DNA from: a virus
Reading direction: 5' to 3' (one strand)
Length of the DNA: 49,316 nucleotides
Virus record (IMG/VR): IMGVR_UViG_3300038701_003038
Location: 1-49,316 of that record
A program made the position numbers and the translations under genes. The notes below the pieces were generated by a model. It was not told the DNA's origin. It searched no databases and saw nothing but the letters and a program-made list of their open reading frames with translations. Positions 39,670 through 49,245 of this stretch are shown one piece after another (position 1 is the first letter of the stretch; every line of letters begins with the position of its first letter).

Positions 39670-41456
39670 CTTAATGCTGCCCCGATAAGTAGTTTGATTT
39701 CGTAATGAGAAACAGTGGGAGTTCCCGCACCAGGCACATCGGTTTGATGCGTTGCCACTTTAAAAGTAAATGTGCCATTACCCGGGTTCACATCAAACTC
39801 CATAATTGGGTATGTCCACTGACCAGGAGGTACGGTTAGAGTTCGCGTGTAAAGTGAACTTGCGTCTTTGTATAGCGTGAAACTGACGGTGTGCGAAACG
39901 CTATCTGAGTTGAAGTATCGAATGAACCCTTTAATCGCTACTACCGAGGTACTGAGCGTATTTGCAGTCGTGACTGACCTTGCTAACGAATAGTATAAAT
40001 GGCTGCTCGTAACATCCAACAATGTTGGTGTGGTGTCTTCTGCTGATTCAGCAATTGTGATTGCTTGACCAGCTAAATTCAGAGTACCGATGTCCGCAAC
40101 ACCGATAAATGCCTCGGCCAACGTTCCTGATGAGGCGTAGATTTTGCTCGCCTCAACAGTATTAATCATTGCGTCTTGAATATGAGCCTCACCAACTAGC
40201 AGCGACGCGAATGTGCCTGAGTTAACGTACAGTTTGGCTGCATTTAGGCTATGGATCTTCGCATTGGTAACCGTCAGATCTTGAATGAATGTATTTGCAT
40301 TCATGGATATCGCATTTGATCCGTTGACGGTGCCAATAACAAAAGGAAATTTGGACGCGCCGCTATCGATCGACGGTGAAGAGACAGCAAACTTGTCAGC
40401 ACTAATAACAAATTCAGAGGAGCCGCCGTCATTCCAAAGTCCATATCCAGCAACTTTGCCGTTAACGTCGGTCTTAACAAGAAATTGAGCTCTTAGACCT
40501 TCACCATTGTTTGTACCAACAACCTCGGCAATCGTTTCCACCGCCGCTGAATAATCACCCACTGCTGCAAACAGAGTGTCGATCCTTGTTGCCGATGCCG
40601 TAAGACCCGTCGTACCGTCTGTGATCGCCAGTCCAATGGTGTTGATATCAGCGGCCATCACGTTCGGAGTAATGCCATCTGCCGGATCGACGCTTGCACC
40701 AGAAAACAACGCGGACACCCGCGCAGCTTGTGCCGAGAGCTCGCCTGGTATGGTGGTATCGATTGAGTGAGTGTGACTGGCCACAACGGCATTCAGGCCT
40801 GTCGCGGGATCGAATATTGCGTCTTGAACTACGTCTGCCCAGTTCACCAACCCGTTACCATCCGGGCCACCCAGAACATCAATAATATCTATTCGACTAT
40901 TTAGCTCGGATACGAGGTGTGATTCAGACAACTCTCCAATCAACTGCTCTGCAATGTAGGCTGGATCAATTGCTGGAGTTGCTGAAACACCAGCAACGGC
41001 GTTGAATGGGCCTTTCTTACCGGATCTAGATACAGCTCTGGCCCAATAGTATTGGGTTTCAGTAATGCTACCTAGTTCGTCTGAAAAGACAGCCGCGCTT
41101 GTTGTGCCAACTAGTACAGCTTGACCCAGGTCATCTACCGCCGCTCGCCATATCTCAACATGAGTGATTAGAACGGATACTGGTGTATCCCAACTGACCA
41201 GCACATAGCCAAACCCACCAGAGGCATTTAACCCGGTAATAATCGGTGGCGCGACAAAGTCTTTGTCCTGGCCAGAGAATAGTCCGGAGTCATATTCGGC
41301 TAGCAAATTCCAATCGAGCAAATTTTGTTGTGTGACATACGGACTACCCTCACGCACCAGTGTACGAAGGAAATCCGCAACATCAGAATTAAACTTGTCC
41401 TGGACAGCATTGCCCGTGGGTTCGGCAATGACCGGGTTTAAGATCGCCGCGTTCAT
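39666..41456 (-). CDS. Tail tip/fibre protein with FN3 and J-like DUF1983
   Basis: 596 residues. About 68-160 is a fibronectin type III-like domain (GFGYVLVSWDTPV, YYWARAVSRSGKKGP). About 330-460 is the DUF1983 region known from lambda host-specificity protein J (SEFVISADKFAV, PFVIGTVNGSNAISMNANTF). The C-terminal 110 form a beta-sandwich (QWTYPIMEFDVNPGNGTFTF), probably receptor-binding. J-type modules belong to long non-contractile tails, so finding one in this set is a mosaic feature. Overlaps the upstream gene by ATGA. Confidence 0.75.
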   Translation of the reverse strand: MNAAILNPVIAEPTGNAVQDKFNSDVADFLRTLVREGSPYVTQQNLLDWNLLAEYDSGLFSGQDKDFVAPPIITGLNASGGFGYVLVSWDTPVSVLITHVEIWRAAVDDLGQAVLVGTTSAAVFSDELGSITETQYYWARAVSRSGKKGPFNAVAGVSATPAIDPAYIAEQLIGELSESHLVSELNSRIDIIDVLGGPDGNGLVNWADVVQDAIFDPATGLNAVVASHTHSIDTTIPGELSAQAARVSALFSGASVDPADGITPNVMAADINTIGLAITDGTTGLTASATRIDTLFAAVGDYSAAVETIAEVVGTNNGEGLRAQFLVKTDVNGKVAGYGLWNDGGSSEFVISADKFAVSSPSIDSGASKFPFVIGTVNGSNAISMNANTFIQDLTVTNAKIHSLNAAKLYVNSGTFASLLVGEAHIQDAMINTVEASKIYASSGTLAEAFIGVADIGTLNLAGQAITIAESAEDTTPTLLDVTSSHLYYSLARSVTTANTLSTSVVAIKGFIRYFNSDSVSHTVSFTLYKDASSLYTRTLTVPPGQWTYPIMEFDVNPGNGTFTFKVATHQTDVPGAGTPTVSHYEIKLLIGAALR

Positions 41457-43099
41457 ACAAACTCACCCAAGTCGTTCGCAATTCCCGCTTGTCGAACTAA
41501 ATCTGTGCCTTCCAATTCAAACTGAACAATCTTTCCGCAGTACCCCTCTGCACCGCGGATATAGAAAGGCTCTGCACCAATATCCGCAGTGATTACTTTT
41601 TCACCCCTTAGAACGCCATCAACAAACACGCGAAAGGTCAAATCATCATAGGAATCTGCAATCACACGCCCGACGTTCCATGTCGTTTCACGATCAAAGA
41701 TAAACTCTTTCGAACGCCACCGGTAAGTGAGTGCGTTGCCGCGATCCCAGCTTTGAATCTTGTTATCGACAACGAGATAGAGGTCATCGGCTACGGGATC
41801 ATGATACGCACCGGTTGCATGAATATCGGTTCTAACCAGACCCGATTCAGCGTCTTGTGGATCCAGAATGAACCCGCCTGGAGTCACGCCATCGTCATAG
41901 AAGCAAAAGTACTTGTCGTCATGAAGTACTCCTAGAGTTGTCGTAGGGTCTAACGCCTGCCAGTCATCACGGCTAAAATATGGGTTAGTGATTAACGCCG
42001 GGGCATTTGAACCGTTAATCAGTACCAGACCATCTTTCGACGGGTACACGACACCATATGGGCCGCTAACGATACCCCGTTTACTCACGCCTCCTTGTCC
42101 GATCGCAAAACGACTTGCGACTAGATTCGACGCTGAATAGCCTGAAATGATGACTGGATCTTCCTGAGTTATTGCAACCACCCGGTTACCAAGTACACCC
42201 ACGCCAACAATCGGTACGGTACTAGACCAGGTATTGAACGGATTCCACGCGTGAGCGAGATACGGCTCTGAGAAGTAGACCCCCTTGTTCGAGAATCCAA
42301 AATAAATGCCATTGTCCATGATACCTAGCGACTGCAAATCGTCAGGTGGCGGAAAGTAAAAATCAGAAACTAGCTCATCGCCAAGTATTTCGACGTCATC
42401 AACGTAGTCAGTTTGCGCGATAGGCAAGACCGCGACGAGTTTGCGCACTACACGTGCATTAACCAACACTGTGCGGTACAAAACTTTTTCAGTAATGTTG
42501 TAGTTGCCTGCCGGCGCCACCGGCAAATCGCTGAGCGTTCTTGTTTGCCCAGCCAGGTATGATTTAGCATCACTCGGGGTACTAGGCGGCCCTAATTCGC
42601 CCTTCGCGCTGAGATAACACACGGAATAGCTGAGGTCCAACGCAGAATCCACGGCCAATCCCTCATCAGCATCACCGCTGACCACCAATGTGGGCGCACT
42701 GGAAGGTGCTGGCACTCCTAGAAGATAGCTGTTCGTCGGATAGTTTGTTCCGCCACCCGCGGTAATGATCGACGCATATGACATTTTGGGTGCGCCTTCA
42801 CCAGACCAATACAGGCGCTCTTCTGTGTCATCAGCAATCGCTGCTTGGACAACATCAACATCTTCTGTCCAATGCAAAAAGAAACCACCAGAGTCATCAT
42901 TGATGTTTTTAGCGTAGCGATAGATTGTCCGGATCGTGCCGACCTTTGTTGGATCATTTCGCTCCAAAAGACCACGCATAGGCTGCAGTGCTCCAGACCA
43001 GAGCTTACAGTTGATTGCGACGTCGGCATTCCAGTCGTTAAGAAGATGCTTCTCACGACGAGGAATCTCCCCACCAAATCGGTCCAGGTTAACCCTCAT
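41453..43099 (-). CDS. Tail tubular/stabilisation protein
   Basis: 548 residues, almost entirely beta structure. N-terminal FGGEIPRREKHLLNDWNADV and a repeated blade-like pattern (NGIYFGFSNKGVYFSEP, GPYGVVYPSKDGLVLING) match the large neck/tail proteins of podoviruses that act like T7 gp12. It is expected to form the tail tube below the portal. No signal or enzymatic motif. Confidence 0.65.
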   Translation of the reverse strand: MRVNLDRFGGEIPRREKHLLNDWNADVAINCKLWSGALQPMRGLLERNDPTKVGTIRTIYRYAKNINDDSGGFFLHWTEDVDVVQAAIADDTEERLYWSGEGAPKMSYASIITAGGGTNYPTNSYLLGVPAPSSAPTLVVSGDADEGLAVDSALDLSYSVCYLSAKGELGPPSTPSDAKSYLAGQTRTLSDLPVAPAGNYNITEKVLYRTVLVNARVVRKLVAVLPIAQTDYVDDVEILGDELVSDFYFPPPDDLQSLGIMDNGIYFGFSNKGVYFSEPYLAHAWNPFNTWSSTVPIVGVGVLGNRVVAITQEDPVIISGYSASNLVASRFAIGQGGVSKRGIVSGPYGVVYPSKDGLVLINGSNAPALITNPYFSRDDWQALDPTTTLGVLHDDKYFCFYDDGVTPGGFILDPQDAESGLVRTDIHATGAYHDPVADDLYLVVDNKIQSWDRGNALTYRWRSKEFIFDRETTWNVGRVIADSYDDLTFRVFVDGVLRGEKVITADIGAEPFYIRGAEGYCGKIVQFELEGTDLVRQAGIANDLGEFV

Positions 43100-43104
43100 A
43101 CTGC

Positions 43105-43563
43105 TTATGAGTCCTCGTTTTCTTCTTCGTCTATCAGATCCAGTAAGGGTTCCAATAGATCAGCTTCCAACTCGTATTCATCGAGCGCTTTTAGAGACAA
43201 CTTCGCAACACCACTGAACTCAACTTCATCGTTTACGATGTCGTTGATTTCTTTTTCAAACTCTTCCCAGTTTTCATCACCCGGCTTAATCAACCAGTTA
43301 CCTGTTTTTCTCGTTAACTGGTCACCATTGTCGTCTAGCTTCGGTTCACCATCCGAATCCAGCTCTGGTTTCTCTTCCTCATAGCCAAGCCGCTTGAGAA
43401 GCTCCATCTTGGTTTCATTCCACTGCTTAACTTCTGACTCAACTTTTCGTTTCCATTTCGCGACTCGATAAGCTGTTTTACCCCGTATCTTGATTTTGGA
43501 TAGCTCTTCTAACTTTGGGTAAATTTCGAGAACTTGTGAAAGATTGAGTTTGACTTCTGTCAT
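43105..43563 (-). CDS. Hypothetical acidic late protein
   Basis: 152 residues with AAGGA upstream of the ATG. Very acidic at both ends (ending LIDEEENEDS), helical in the centre. Resembles small phage proteins that accompany tail genes, but I cannot name a family. Confidence 0.55.
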   Translation of the reverse strand: MTEVKLNLSQVLEIYPKLEELSKIKIRGKTAYRVAKWKRKVESEVKQWNETKMELLKRLGYEEEKPELDSDGEPKLDDNGDQLTRKTGNWLIKPGDENWEEFEKEINDIVNDEVEFSGVAKLSLKALDEYELEADLLEPLLDLIDEEENEDS

Positions 43564-43604
43564 GCTGATATCCTTTTTGTATTTAGCCGTTTTGAATTAA
43601 AACC

Positions 43605-44261
43605 CTAACCGCTGTAGAGCTCCGACAATTCTTCTGGTGTCGGGAAGTGCATCCCGGCGACGCCAATGATTCGACCCCATGAGCCATTTAAACGCCTTGC
43701 CCATTTGACGAAGGTCATATCCACCACACTGCCATCACAAAGCTCAACGGGTTCTGTTCGAACCTGGGTTTGCCCTGTACGTAGAACCTCCTGGTCATTC
43801 TCTGTGTAGACGTTAGCAATAGCATCAGGCCAGACCGCATAGTCCGTCTTGTAGTCTTCCCGGGCATAACCGCGGCAATCTAAGAAAATATCCACATACT
43901 TATCATTAACGTGCAGGACGTTGCCGAAAGGGTCTTTCACCCAATGTGCGAAAGGCGATGAGTTACTTGAGCTTTCCAATGCGAGCAATGCATTCCGCAG
44001 CGCTGTGACTTCTTTGCGTAGGGAGTCCATCTCAAGTGACATTTGCTCAATCTTTTCAGCGTATTTCTCGTTTTGGGTAAGCACCATTTGCTGAAATGCC
44101 AGGACTAACTGAGGATCTTGTTCAGCCGGTCTTGGTTTTTGGGATTCGATCCAGTTGCTACCTAACCAACCCGCGATAATCATCGCTATTGAAAGCAGTA
44201 TGACTAATGCCAGGGTAGGAATTTTGCTGATAAGGACTTTGCCGAGGTCAACGATTACCAT
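43605..44261 (-). CDS. Membrane-anchored PAS-domain protein
   Basis: 218 residues. One transmembrane helix (about 15-35: LALVILLSIAMIIAGWLGS), a coiled coil (about 50-95), then a domain that reads as a PAS fold: WVKDPFGNVLHVNDKYVDIF, EDYKTDYAVWPDAIA, DQEVLRTGQTQVRTEPVEL, FVKWARR and GIAGMHF-like end. PAS domains sense ligands, redox state or light; here there is no kinase or other output domain. It sits between fibre and tail genes of the late operon and overlaps the fibre stop, so it is made late. It might sense the envelope before lysis or be a modified spanin-like protein (inference). Confidence 0.7.
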   Translation of the reverse strand: MVIVDLGKVLISKIPTLALVILLSIAMIIAGWLGSNWIESQKPRPAEQDPQLVLAFQQMVLTQNEKYAEKIEQMSLEMDSLRKEVTALRNALLALESSSNSSPFAHWVKDPFGNVLHVNDKYVDIFLDCRGYAREDYKTDYAVWPDAIANVYTENDQEVLRTGQTQVRTEPVELCDGSVVDMTFVKWARRLNGSWGRIIGVAGMHFPTPEELSELYSG

Positions 44262-46651
44262 TACGCAGCCCTCAGTTCAGCGACTCTGGATTCAAGTCCC
44301 TCTATACGCTGGAGCGCTTCGCCTAAAGCCCCGAAACCCTTGTAAGTGATTGCAGACATATTGACGTTTTTTACTCCGCCACCTTGGGTTTCAAAAACCA
44401 AAGCAGGAAACTCATCTTCTATCTCGTCTACCACCCAACCCAAGAGCTTGCTGCCGTCACCGTCAATCAGATTGTAATTTTTCATCAAAGAGGCGAGGGT
44501 TTTGGTGTCCTCCCACTGGCTTGTTGCTGGAACAATGTTTTCTTTGAATCTTCTCTCAGAGATTGTCCCTAAAGAGCCTGTGGTGGTGCTCAGTGCCCCC
44601 GCATTAGACAGAATCATCTTGGTTGCTCTTGACGTACCGCCGTTAGCCGTAGTCTGGAACTGAAGTTCAGTGCCTCTTGCGCCTGATGACCAATTCTCTG
44701 TTGCGAACCCGATGATAGAAGCGGACAAGCCTATTGCGTTCGTACCGTCAAAAGCACCGCCGAAAAAGTAACCACCAACTCTATGCCCATTAGACATAGC
44801 CGCGCCGTCAGTTGTAGTAGCGTAAAAAGCTCCGGTGTCACCTGCACTGGATGCACTTGTCATGTTAGCTTGAATGACGTGCGTGCCCGTGCCCCCTTCT
44901 ACAAGTAGGTTGCCAGCAGCATTTACATCGTCCGAAAACGTGACGTCACCCGTACTTCCTAGCTTTATGGTGGCAGTACCTCCACTACCCAAATACAAGT
45001 CACCACTAGATTCTTGTAAATAGCTATCTGTTGACCCCACATAAACCACACCCGCAAACGCGGCGCTACCTGTCGCCTCAATAGTCCCTGCGACTTTAAA
45101 TCCAAACCCTGTTGTGAGCATCGTTTTAGCAGATGAGTTCTCTATAGAGATAACGCCACGAGCTACACCACCTGTGTCCATTAAGCTTATAATTGGGCCA
45201 TCCTCTGTCACGTTGCCCGCATAAATTGCAGGCACGGAACCTGAATCAACTTTAAAAGATGATAGTCCTGCACTAAGCGTTTCAGAGCCAGAATAGTGGG
45301 CGGCGCTAACCCCATTCAGATGTAAGGAATCAGAGAAGGAAACAGCCCCAGTAACCCCTAGCGTACCGCCTATAGTTAAATTGTTATCTATTTGGACAGG
45401 CGTAGCTGAAGAGAACGTAAACAGATTTGTGTTTTCGTCTACGGAGAATACGTTCACCGCAGTATTGTAGTTGTATAAAAAGAAATCACCTTGGGCGCCA
45501 GAAGCACCGACTGAGGTGTATAGCGCCCATTGGTCTGTGCCGGATTCGTTTTGGTACGTAACCATAGGACTTGAGGAATCATCGGCCCGGAGAATTAGCT
45601 TCGGGTTACTCTTATCAATGATAATGTTGCCGCTTGAATGGAACGCCTGGTCAATTTCCCAGCGGTCTAAGGTTTCATTCCAGAGGAATGCCACATTGGT
45701 GTCTGTGCCACGCTCAATTTCAAAACCAGCATTAACAGTAGGTGCGCCGGTCTCATAAGCGTTTAGAAGAATGACAGCATCGCCAATGTTGACTTCGTTT
45801 GCGGTAGTCGTTTGAAGGTCGCCGGTAATGGTTACGTCACCCTCGATAGTGATTGAGCCGCCTTTGACGAGCATGTCAGCAGTGGCGTCACCAACAACTA
45901 CACGGTCAGAAGTATCGACCTGAATCATTTCGATTGTGCCATCTTCTGCGAAGTTTGAAGCAATTATAGGTGTAGCGTTCGCAATACCGTCCGTATGCAG
46001 GTAAACCGATGCAGCTAGTAAAGCAGTGGCGGCGTAACTGGCCGCGGATGATGCGGAATTCGAGGCGCTGGTAGAGAAACCTTCAGCTTCATTCCGGCTT
46101 ACCAATGCTTCAGCTGCATAGGTCTGAGTCTGGTCTCTTGCTGAAACAACTGTGAGACGATTCGCTTCAACCTCTGAGGCACTCACTGCCGCCTGATCGC
46201 GATAGCCTTCAGCAGCTGTCTCTGATGCCGCAGCGGCGGTGGCTGAGTTGGTTGCGATCGTAGCTTGCGCGGTTGCGACGTTCGCCTGTTCTTGTGCCGC
46301 GGCAAGCGTAATCTGAGCATCAGTCAGGGTAATGGGTTCTTCTGCATCTACCAGGTCGCTAAGCACCGAATCCTGATCTGGCATCGTCACTACTTCGTCA
46401 ACAAGTTTGCGACCGCCCTGGGTGATTTTTATTGAGTATTGACTGCGCTGGGTGCCGAGCACATTTGGAATGAGGCTTACTGTGGCTTGGCCATTCTCAT
46501 CAGTGAGAATAGAAACATCACTCCGTAAGACGGTGCCTTCCGAGGTGTAGTCAGACTTAGTGAGCTTTATCTTGATCTTTGCGCCTTCAATAGGCGTTTG
46601 GTCAAATGGATCAAGGACAGTGAACGAGAGAGTTCTAGTGATATCTGCCAT
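44261..46651 (-). CDS. Tail fibre/spike with S74 chaperone domain
   Basis: 796 residues. About 1-100 is an Ig-like N-terminal domain (TRTLSFTVLDPFDQTPIEGA), probably the virion anchor. About 105-215 is an Ala-rich trimeric coiled coil. The centre is repetitive beta structure (GSLTIEGDVTITGDL-type words). The last 100 residues are an endosialidase-type intramolecular chaperone (SERRFKENI near 698, then LLGWVVDEIEDEFPALV), which trimerises the fibre and releases itself by cleavage before Ser. This is the likely receptor-binding fibre. Overlaps both neighbours by one base. Confidence 0.88.
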   Translation of the reverse strand: MADITRTLSFTVLDPFDQTPIEGAKIKIKLTKSDYTSEGTVLRSDVSILTDENGQATVSLIPNVLGTQRSQYSIKITQGGRKLVDEVVTMPDQDSVLSDLVDAEEPITLTDAQITLAAAQEQANVATAQATIATNSATAAAASETAAEGYRDQAAVSASEVEANRLTVVSARDQTQTYAAEALVSRNEAEGFSTSASNSASSAASYAATALLAASVYLHTDGIANATPIIASNFAEDGTIEMIQVDTSDRVVVGDATADMLVKGGSITIEGDVTITGDLQTTTANEVNIGDAVILLNAYETGAPTVNAGFEIERGTDTNVAFLWNETLDRWEIDQAFHSSGNIIIDKSNPKLILRADDSSSPMVTYQNESGTDQWALYTSVGASGAQGDFFLYNYNTAVNVFSVDENTNLFTFSSATPVQIDNNLTIGGTLGVTGAVSFSDSLHLNGVSAAHYSGSETLSAGLSSFKVDSGSVPAIYAGNVTEDGPIISLMDTGGVARGVISIENSSAKTMLTTGFGFKVAGTIEATGSAAFAGVVYVGSTDSYLQESSGDLYLGSGGTATIKLGSTGDVTFSDDVNAAGNLLVEGGTGTHVIQANMTSASSAGDTGAFYATTTDGAAMSNGHRVGGYFFGGAFDGTNAIGLSASIIGFATENWSSGARGTELQFQTTANGGTSRATKMILSNAGALSTTTGSLGTISERRFKENIVPATSQWEDTKTLASLMKNYNLIDGDGSKLLGWVVDEIEDEFPALVFETQGGGVKNVNMSAITYKGFGALGEALQRIEGLESRVAELRAA

Positions 46652-47325
46652 TAAAAGTAATCCCGGTGTTGGTTTCGTGCCTGTTTACTCACAATGGGTT
46701 TTCCAGTTGCTTTCAACGTAGCCGGAACATCACCGGTATTACGTCTAATTTTGCCTTCTGCTACAGCCTTATTATAGACAAAAGCATTTGCATTTGCTCT
46801 GTCTTGGTCGTAGTAACGCTTATTCTTGATCGAAAAAATTCTAGCCAAGGTACCAGACACGATTGCTTCACGTTCATCATCAAGAAAGAAGTTAGGAACC
46901 TCGGTTGCATTGCGCACTGGCTTCAGTGACAACGATATTTTAATGGCTCCACTCTCATCCTTTTGAGGAGCACCCACCAGCAATATCTCATCTTCTTCTA
47001 GGCTGAAGATGTAATACTTTGGCGCCAGGTTCCTGCTGTCCCAGTTCCGAACGTTGTCATTCAACATTCGAATAGATGTTGGTACCAACGGCATCCCAGA
47101 AAATCGAACAACGTCAATGCCAGCGACTCGGGATCCAGTCGGCGTATCAATATCGACGACCCTTTCTCCGGCGACCGCATCAACAGGATCCATCTCATAT
47201 GTCCAGAGACGGGTTTGTTCACAGTAATGAACCAGTGTATCGATTATCCGTCGATTAAGTAGATCCGGAAAGATGTCCGGTATCTCGTCATTTATCCAAA
47301 CATGAAATTCTTCAATGTCGATCAT
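46651..47325 (-). CDS. Head-tail or tail tube structural protein
   Basis: 224 residues. N-terminal helices (FHVWINDEIPDIFPDLLNRR) then a mixed domain with LEEDEILLVGAPQ. The order connector, this gene, fibre suggests a tail tubular A-like adaptor. The family is not certain. Confidence 0.55.
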   Translation of the reverse strand: MIDIEEFHVWINDEIPDIFPDLLNRRIIDTLVHYCEQTRLWTYEMDPVDAVAGERVVDIDTPTGSRVAGIDVVRFSGMPLVPTSIRMLNDNVRNWDSRNLAPKYYIFSLEEDEILLVGAPQKDESGAIKISLSLKPVRNATEVPNFFLDDEREAIVSGTLARIFSIKNKRYYDQDRANANAFVYNKAVAEGKIRRNTGDVPATLKATGKPIVSKQARNQHRDYF

Positions 47326-47326
47326 G

Positions 47327-48001
47327 CTATACGCCTAGCTTTTCGATCTTCTTGGACATCACATCATCGGTGACGGTTTTCGCACCAATAAGTTCGAAGA
47401 AGTCACGACGGAATGCCATGGCTTTTGACCAGTTTTGAGAATCGCCCCCATCTCGCGCCAGCGTTCTGTAGCATCCCCAAGAAATCATGGCGGGATGAAA
47501 CGACACATCTATCTCAACTTCGAGATCCGTGCCCTCGGCATCTAGATCCTCTGGCCGTTCATAAACATCTGGTGCGATCGACAAGAGCAATTCTAATGAG
47601 CCGTTTCCATCGTTCGGAGGTGTGACATGAATAATCTTGGGTGATTTGTCGTCCTTGATGATATGGGAAACCACCGCCGACTGATCGCGCCCACGCCAGT
47701 TAGGTGCAGAATTGTTGAGCTCTTTCCGATCATAGTAAGTCACAAACTTTCCGGTAGCGCCGTTGCCATAGGCGTCTAACACCCGCAGCGTACCGGGTCG
47801 TGCCACACCGATGTCCTGTATGGAACCAGCCACCAAATCGACAACTTCAGTCACAGTTAATGCATCAAGGCGCAACGCGACTACCGCCAACTGTGCTTCG
47901 TACAACCACCACCGAATTTGCTGCTTTCGAAATTTGTCGAAGTCGTAGTCTCTCAGCAGCTCGTTGACCTGCCTTTCGAGGTCGCTAAGCATCACCGGCA
48001 T
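47327..48001 (-). CDS. DUF6682-like connector protein
   Basis: 224 residues from the ATG at 48001, which has GGGAGGT upstream; the longer frame to 48034 lies within the neighbour. Helical N-terminus (LSDLERQVNELLRDYDFDKF), central beta domain and a C-terminal helix after FHPAMISWGCYRTLARD, a layout shared with DUF6682 and other head-tail adaptor proteins. One base before the next gene. Confidence 0.6.
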   Translation of the reverse strand: MPVMLSDLERQVNELLRDYDFDKFRKQQIRWWLYEAQLAVVALRLDALTVTEVVDLVAGSIQDIGVARPGTLRVLDAYGNGATGKFVTYYDRKELNNSAPNWRGRDQSAVVSHIIKDDKSPKIIHVTPPNDGNGSLELLLSIAPDVYERPEDLDAEGTDLEVEIDVSFHPAMISWGCYRTLARDGGDSQNWSKAMAFRRDFFELIGAKTVTDDVMSKKIEKLGV

Positions 48002-48692
48002 TGTCACCTCCCTGGTCAGCACCATCTGTTTCACTCTGCGACTGATTGGCGCTTGTGGACGCGAGCTTCAATTCATCAAGTCGTTGCTGTACAACAACCT
48101 TCAAATCCTTGACTGAGGTCTTGCGATCGACACTGATACCAGGCACCCTCGCGATCAACGAAATCAACTCGGCCTTGTTCATCTTCGAGATATCAACACC
48201 CAGGTCAAAATCCGCTTCAAGCTCGGTCACCTGGCTTTCGATAAATTCCCCGCCAAGACTCTTCGATGCTCCGGTTGGCTCTTTGTTGTATTTAATTTCA
48301 CCAGTTTCTGGATCGCGATCCACACCGTCACGTCTTGGCAGTTGTTCCTGAATGAGTGCCTGATGTTCTTGAATCTGCTTTCGGAGTTGGGAAACACCGG
48401 TAGTCTTAGCGTAGTAGAACCCGGGCAAAGTGGCGGCATAAGCCGATAGCATGCCCTTGTCGCACGTGGATATATCGCGGTAGAAATCGACCTTTTCTTT
48501 TTCTTGTAGCTCAAGCAGAACGTCGCGGCTCGGCAGAGTTGATACTGGCACAGCCGATTCAATGTTATTCTCTGCTTCATACTCCTCAGCTTCCTGCACC
48601 GACATCTCGCGAACCTTTTTGTGTTTCGCAAGAACTGGGTTGAAGCGATGCACACTGCCGTTGTCAATGTGCTTGAGATATCGGCCTGTCAT
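47985..48692 (-). CDS. Head-region hypothetical protein
   Basis: 235 residues, mostly charged helices. The segment VDISKMNKAELISLIARVPG looks like a small SAP/LEM-type helical hairpin. Disordered polar tail. Between capsid and connector genes, it is probably a virion or assembly protein. No family recognised. Confidence 0.55.
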   Translation of the reverse strand: MTGRYLKHIDNGSVHRFNPVLAKHKKVREMSVQEAEEYEAENNIESAVPVSTLPSRDVLLELQEKEKVDFYRDISTCDKGMLSAYAATLPGFYYAKTTGVSQLRKQIQEHQALIQEQLPRRDGVDRDPETGEIKYNKEPTGASKSLGGEFIESQVTELEADFDLGVDISKMNKAELISLIARVPGISVDRKTSVKDLKVVVQQRLDELKLASTSANQSQSETDGADQGGDNAGDA

Positions 48693-48726
48693 GTTTGCTC
48701 CCGGGTTAGTTGTTGTTGACTAGCGC

Positions 48727-49170
48727 TTACTCGGCTTCGTCTTCTTCTGATTCAGCTTGCGCGGCTAGCTTAGCGTCGTGCTCGATGGTGTCCTCGCTAT
48801 TTAGTGCGACCATGTGTTTTCGGCGCGCAAGCTCTTCTGTGTAACTAAAAACATCACCGGTTTTGTCGTTGCGAAGGTACTTGGGCCGCTCTACATCACG
48901 ACTATCACCGGCATCAGGTCGGACCCGGTTGCCAACGACATTCCCAGGGCGATTCGGGTGAATTGAGCGTGAGTGCGTCGCCGCGGTAGCCACGGTCGGT
49001 GAACTGTCATCGTCCACAAGGTTTTCGCTTGTACTTTCATCAGGCTCTGCCTGGAGATCAGCTGGGGGCGCATCCAATTTAGTGTCCTCATTCTCTGATT
49101 GCAGAGCCACCTCTTCAGAAGACAGAGCTTCTTGGTTGTTGCTTTCAGTTGTTTCGTTTGGATCTTTCAT
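48727..49170 (-). CDS. Acidic post-capsid protein
   Basis: 147 residues from the ATG at 49170. Residues 1-75 are disordered and acidic; the C-terminal part (RPKYLRNDKTGDVFSYTEEL then ARRKHMVAL) has the look of a small domain found directly after capsid genes in several podoviruses. Might be a head-decoration or assembly factor. Confidence 0.55.
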   Translation of the reverse strand: MKDPNETTESNNQEALSSEEVALQSENEDTKLDAPPADLQAEPDESTSENLVDDDSSPTVATAATHSRSIHPNRPGNVVGNRVRPDAGDSRDVERPKYLRNDKTGDVFSYTEELARRKHMVALNSEDTIEHDAKLAAQAESEEDEAE

Positions 49171-49202
49171 TCTTGCTCCTGACCTTTGTTTTAAGTCAAT
49201 GC

Positions 49203-49219
49203 GCGGGGAAAGTCCCCGC
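49203..49219 (-). repeat. GC-rich stem-loop after capsid gene
   Basis: A 7-bp perfect stem (GCGGGGA with TCCCCGC) around a 3-base loop, 26 bases after the capsid stop. No T tract follows on the minus strand, so it is more likely an mRNA stabilising or partial-termination hairpin that keeps capsid expression high than a full terminator. Confidence 0.6.
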
Positions 49220-49245
49220 ACATTGCAAGTACCAGTGACAATTGA

